Assembly: GCF_001641265.1 (NCBI RefSeq)
Contig: NW_020167567.1
Span: 1 to 58,860, forward strand
Length of the DNA: 58,860 nucleotides
Reading direction: 5' to 3'
DNA from: Pseudogymnoascus destructans
Lineage: Eukaryota; Ascomycota; Leotiomycetes; Thelebolales; Thelebolaceae
Under the pieces are notes generated by a model. It was not told where the DNA came from. It worked only from the letters and a program-made list of their open reading frames with translations, and made no database searches. Positions 57,061 through 58,860 of this stretch are shown here, one piece after another; within the stretch, counting starts at the first letter, position 1, and each line of letters begins with the position of its first letter. Position numbers and translations under genes: made by a program.

Positions 57061-57900
57061 TGTAATGGTGGGTGCACCAGATGTGAGAATCTAGCCACCC
57101 AAGGAAGGGATGAATTTACTAAGACAACACACTGTCTTAGGTAACAGAGCCAAAGGGTTGTAGCTTAGACTATTCCACAACGTAGCAATCAGGTGTGTGA
57201 TGTAGTGAAGTGGTTCAGACAAGTTGCAACAAATGTTGAGTCTGGGAACTCAGGGTAAGTCAGAGGTTAACACCTCACTGACTTTTCAGAAACAAGGAGT
57301 AACAAGATGAATGCTTGGAAGCTTGGAAAAGACGTGGAAGTATGTGATAGTCGATTTACTGTATTGTCTGCTTGCCCTTTCTTAAGGAAAGGGCAATCCT
57401 ATTTATGCTAAAGGAGTGTAGTTCTCTCATTTTCAAGACTTTCCATGACTTACCAGGCTTGGTAACTGTAGTCGATGTAAGAGAATCCCATAGAACCATC
57501 TATTAGGTTCGTAGCCTATAGGAAGTAAAAGGAGGTCCAAGGTCAGAGTACCCCTATAGACAAATTATGTCATAGACAAATTATGTCATAACTTAACCAA
57601 TCTTGTGGGTAACTAAAGAGCGATGACATGTAATGAATCATAGAGGTTCGTAGGAGCTTTTAGAGCTATCGTTCATGCTCCTAGGCCTCTAGTTGGTAGA
57701 GATATGTCATGTGGTAGTATGAGTGATGTCATGTAATGAATCATAGAGGGTTGTAGAGATATGCTATGTGGTAATATCGGCCCAGTAACTAAGGAGCAAT
57801 GACGTGTAATGAATCATAGATGGTTGTAGCAATCGTTGAGTAGTATTGCTCTTGTTGTTGGTGTGATAAGCCAAAATATGTATAGTGACTTGTAGGTTTG
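57061..57900 (-). repeat. Solo-type Gypsy LTR, inverted, lacking its first ~85 bp
   Basis: It begins TGTAATGGTGGGTGCACC, the reverse complement of the LTR 3' end at 6784-6801, and runs to TGTAGGTTTG, where the next LTR starts. Relative to 5866-6801 it has extra internal duplications, shared with the copy at 57901-58780. It also has a private direct duplication of GACAAATTATGTCATA near 57560-57591. Confidence 0.88.
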
Positions 57901-58780
57901 TGTCATACTGACATTCGTTGCACTCAGTTTGCTATCAAACTCAAGAGCAAACTTGGAAATCTCCTCCTCAAACCTACAAGTCACTATACATATTTTGGCT
58001 TATCACACCAACAACAAGAGCAATACTACTCAACGATTGCTACAACCATCTATGATTCATTACACGTCATTGCTCCTTAGTTACTGGGCCGATATGACCA
58101 CATAGCATATCTCTACAACCCTCTATGATTCATTACATGCCATCACTCCTTAGTTACTGGGCTAATACTACACATGACATACCTCTATCAACTAGAGGCC
58201 TAGGAACATGAACGATAGCTCCAAAAGCTTCTACAACCCTCTATGATTCATTACACGTCATCGCTCCTTAGTTACCCACAATATTGGTTAAGTTATGACA
58301 TAATTTGTCTATAGGGGTACTCTGACCTTAGACCTCCTTTCACTTCCTATAGGCTAGGAACCTAGGAGATGGTTCTATGGGATTCTGGTTAGTCATGGAA
58401 AGTCTTGGAAAATGAGAGAACTACACTCCTTTAGCATAAATAGGATTGCCCTTTCCTTAAGAAAGGGCAAGCAGACAATACAGTAAATCGACTATCACAT
58501 ACTTCCACGTCTTTTCCAAGCTTCCAAGCATTCATCTTGTTACTCCTTGTTTCTGAAAAGTCAGTGAGGTGTTAACCTCTGACTTACCCCTGAGTTCCCA
58601 GACTCAACATTTGTTGCAACTTGTCTGAACCACTTCACTACATCACACACCTGATTGCTACGTTGTGGAATAGTCTAAGCTACAACCCTTTGGCTCTGTT
58701 ACTAAGACAGTGTGTTGTCTTAGTAAATTCATCCTTCCTTGGGTGGCTAGATTCTCACATCTGGTGCACCCACCATTACA
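57901..58780 (+). repeat. Solo-type Gypsy LTR, direct
   Basis: It runs from TGTCATACTGACATTCG to CACCCACCATTACA. It is the same family as 5866-6801 and 16460-17397, with internal rearrangements (repeated TCTATGATTCATTACA units near 58045-58260). Confidence 0.9.
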
Positions 58781-58860
58781 ACTCAACCAAGCGCAACTTG
58801 GTGCATACAGAAGTATAATGGATGGAGGCATACATCCAGGCACGGCTTGATATATGAAAC

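Larger units (their letters stand above)
56978..58860. repeat. Large inverted duplication (foldback) built on Gypsy LTRs
   Basis: The left arm 56978-57897 is matched in reverse complement by the right arm 57969-58860, with a short single-copy spacer of about 70 nt. Homology continues past the LTR ends into about 80 bp of flanking DNA (TCATATATCAAGCCGTGCC on the left, its complement at the right edge). The duplicated unit is therefore not just an LTR. The right arm runs off the window. Confidence 0.85.

Noticed and set aside
1..58860. tRNA genes, rRNA genes or a CRISPR array
   Set aside because: No cloverleaf-like stretch with a convincing B-box was found by eye, no rRNA sequence is seen, and the regular repeats are microsatellites or tandem units without spacers. 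CRISPR is not expected in a fungal genome.

Overview
The window is nuclear DNA of a filamentous ascomycete (Pezizomycotina). Genes are small and split by introns of about 47-141 nt with GT..AG ends and CTAAC/CTGAC branch sites. The housekeeping set is fungal: TRP5-type fused tryptophan synthase, SWC4, a yeast-type casein kinase, SDHAF4, and mitochondrial malonyl-CoA:ACP transacylase. The mobile DNA is also typical of fungi: Tf1/sushi-type chromoviruses, pogo-like transposons and NACHT/ankyrin genes. The exact class cannot be fixed from sequence reading alone.

Layout. (1) 1-4180: the 3' part of a NACHT-ankyrin (fungal NLR-like) gene, open at the left edge. (2) 4.5-21.0 kb: a nest of mobile elements. 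It holds a decayed pogo-like transposase, two head-to-tail copies of a Ty3/Gypsy polyprotein joined at a single N (11610) and bounded by ~937-bp LTRs, fragments of at least one other LTR element with an antisense spliced cysteine-cluster gene, and the N-terminus of another pogo-like transposase. (3) 21.2-56.0 kb: a normal gene-dense block: RPS6, PRPP synthetase, SDHAF4, tryptophan synthase, a large AAA+ ATPase, glutathione peroxidase, a broken dienelactone hydrolase, a double zinc-cluster protein, TRAPPC2L/Tca17, MCT1, SWC4, a p24 cargo receptor, casein kinase 1, Nup133 and HEM2. (4) 56.0-58.9 kb: a perfect 25-bp-arm hairpin, a decayed ORF, and a large inverted duplication built on two solo-type LTRs of the same Gypsy family, running off the right edge.

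The core genes are unrelated housekeeping genes and do not form a pathway cluster. A thread across the repeat-rich ends is frame damage that is almost always a one-base change in a homopolymer run. HEM2 has five C-run shortfalls, the NACHT gene about nine events, and the two Gypsy copies have different ones that repair each other. This points to base-calling error rather than gene death, and matters for any annotation of this contig.

Most interesting candidates: the spliced antisense gene (18220-18981) inside a Gypsy remnant; the self-priming signature of the Gypsy element; the protein with two Zn2Cys6-spaced cysteine clusters; the dienelactone hydrolase split into two opposite-strand halves; and the inverted duplication at the right edge.
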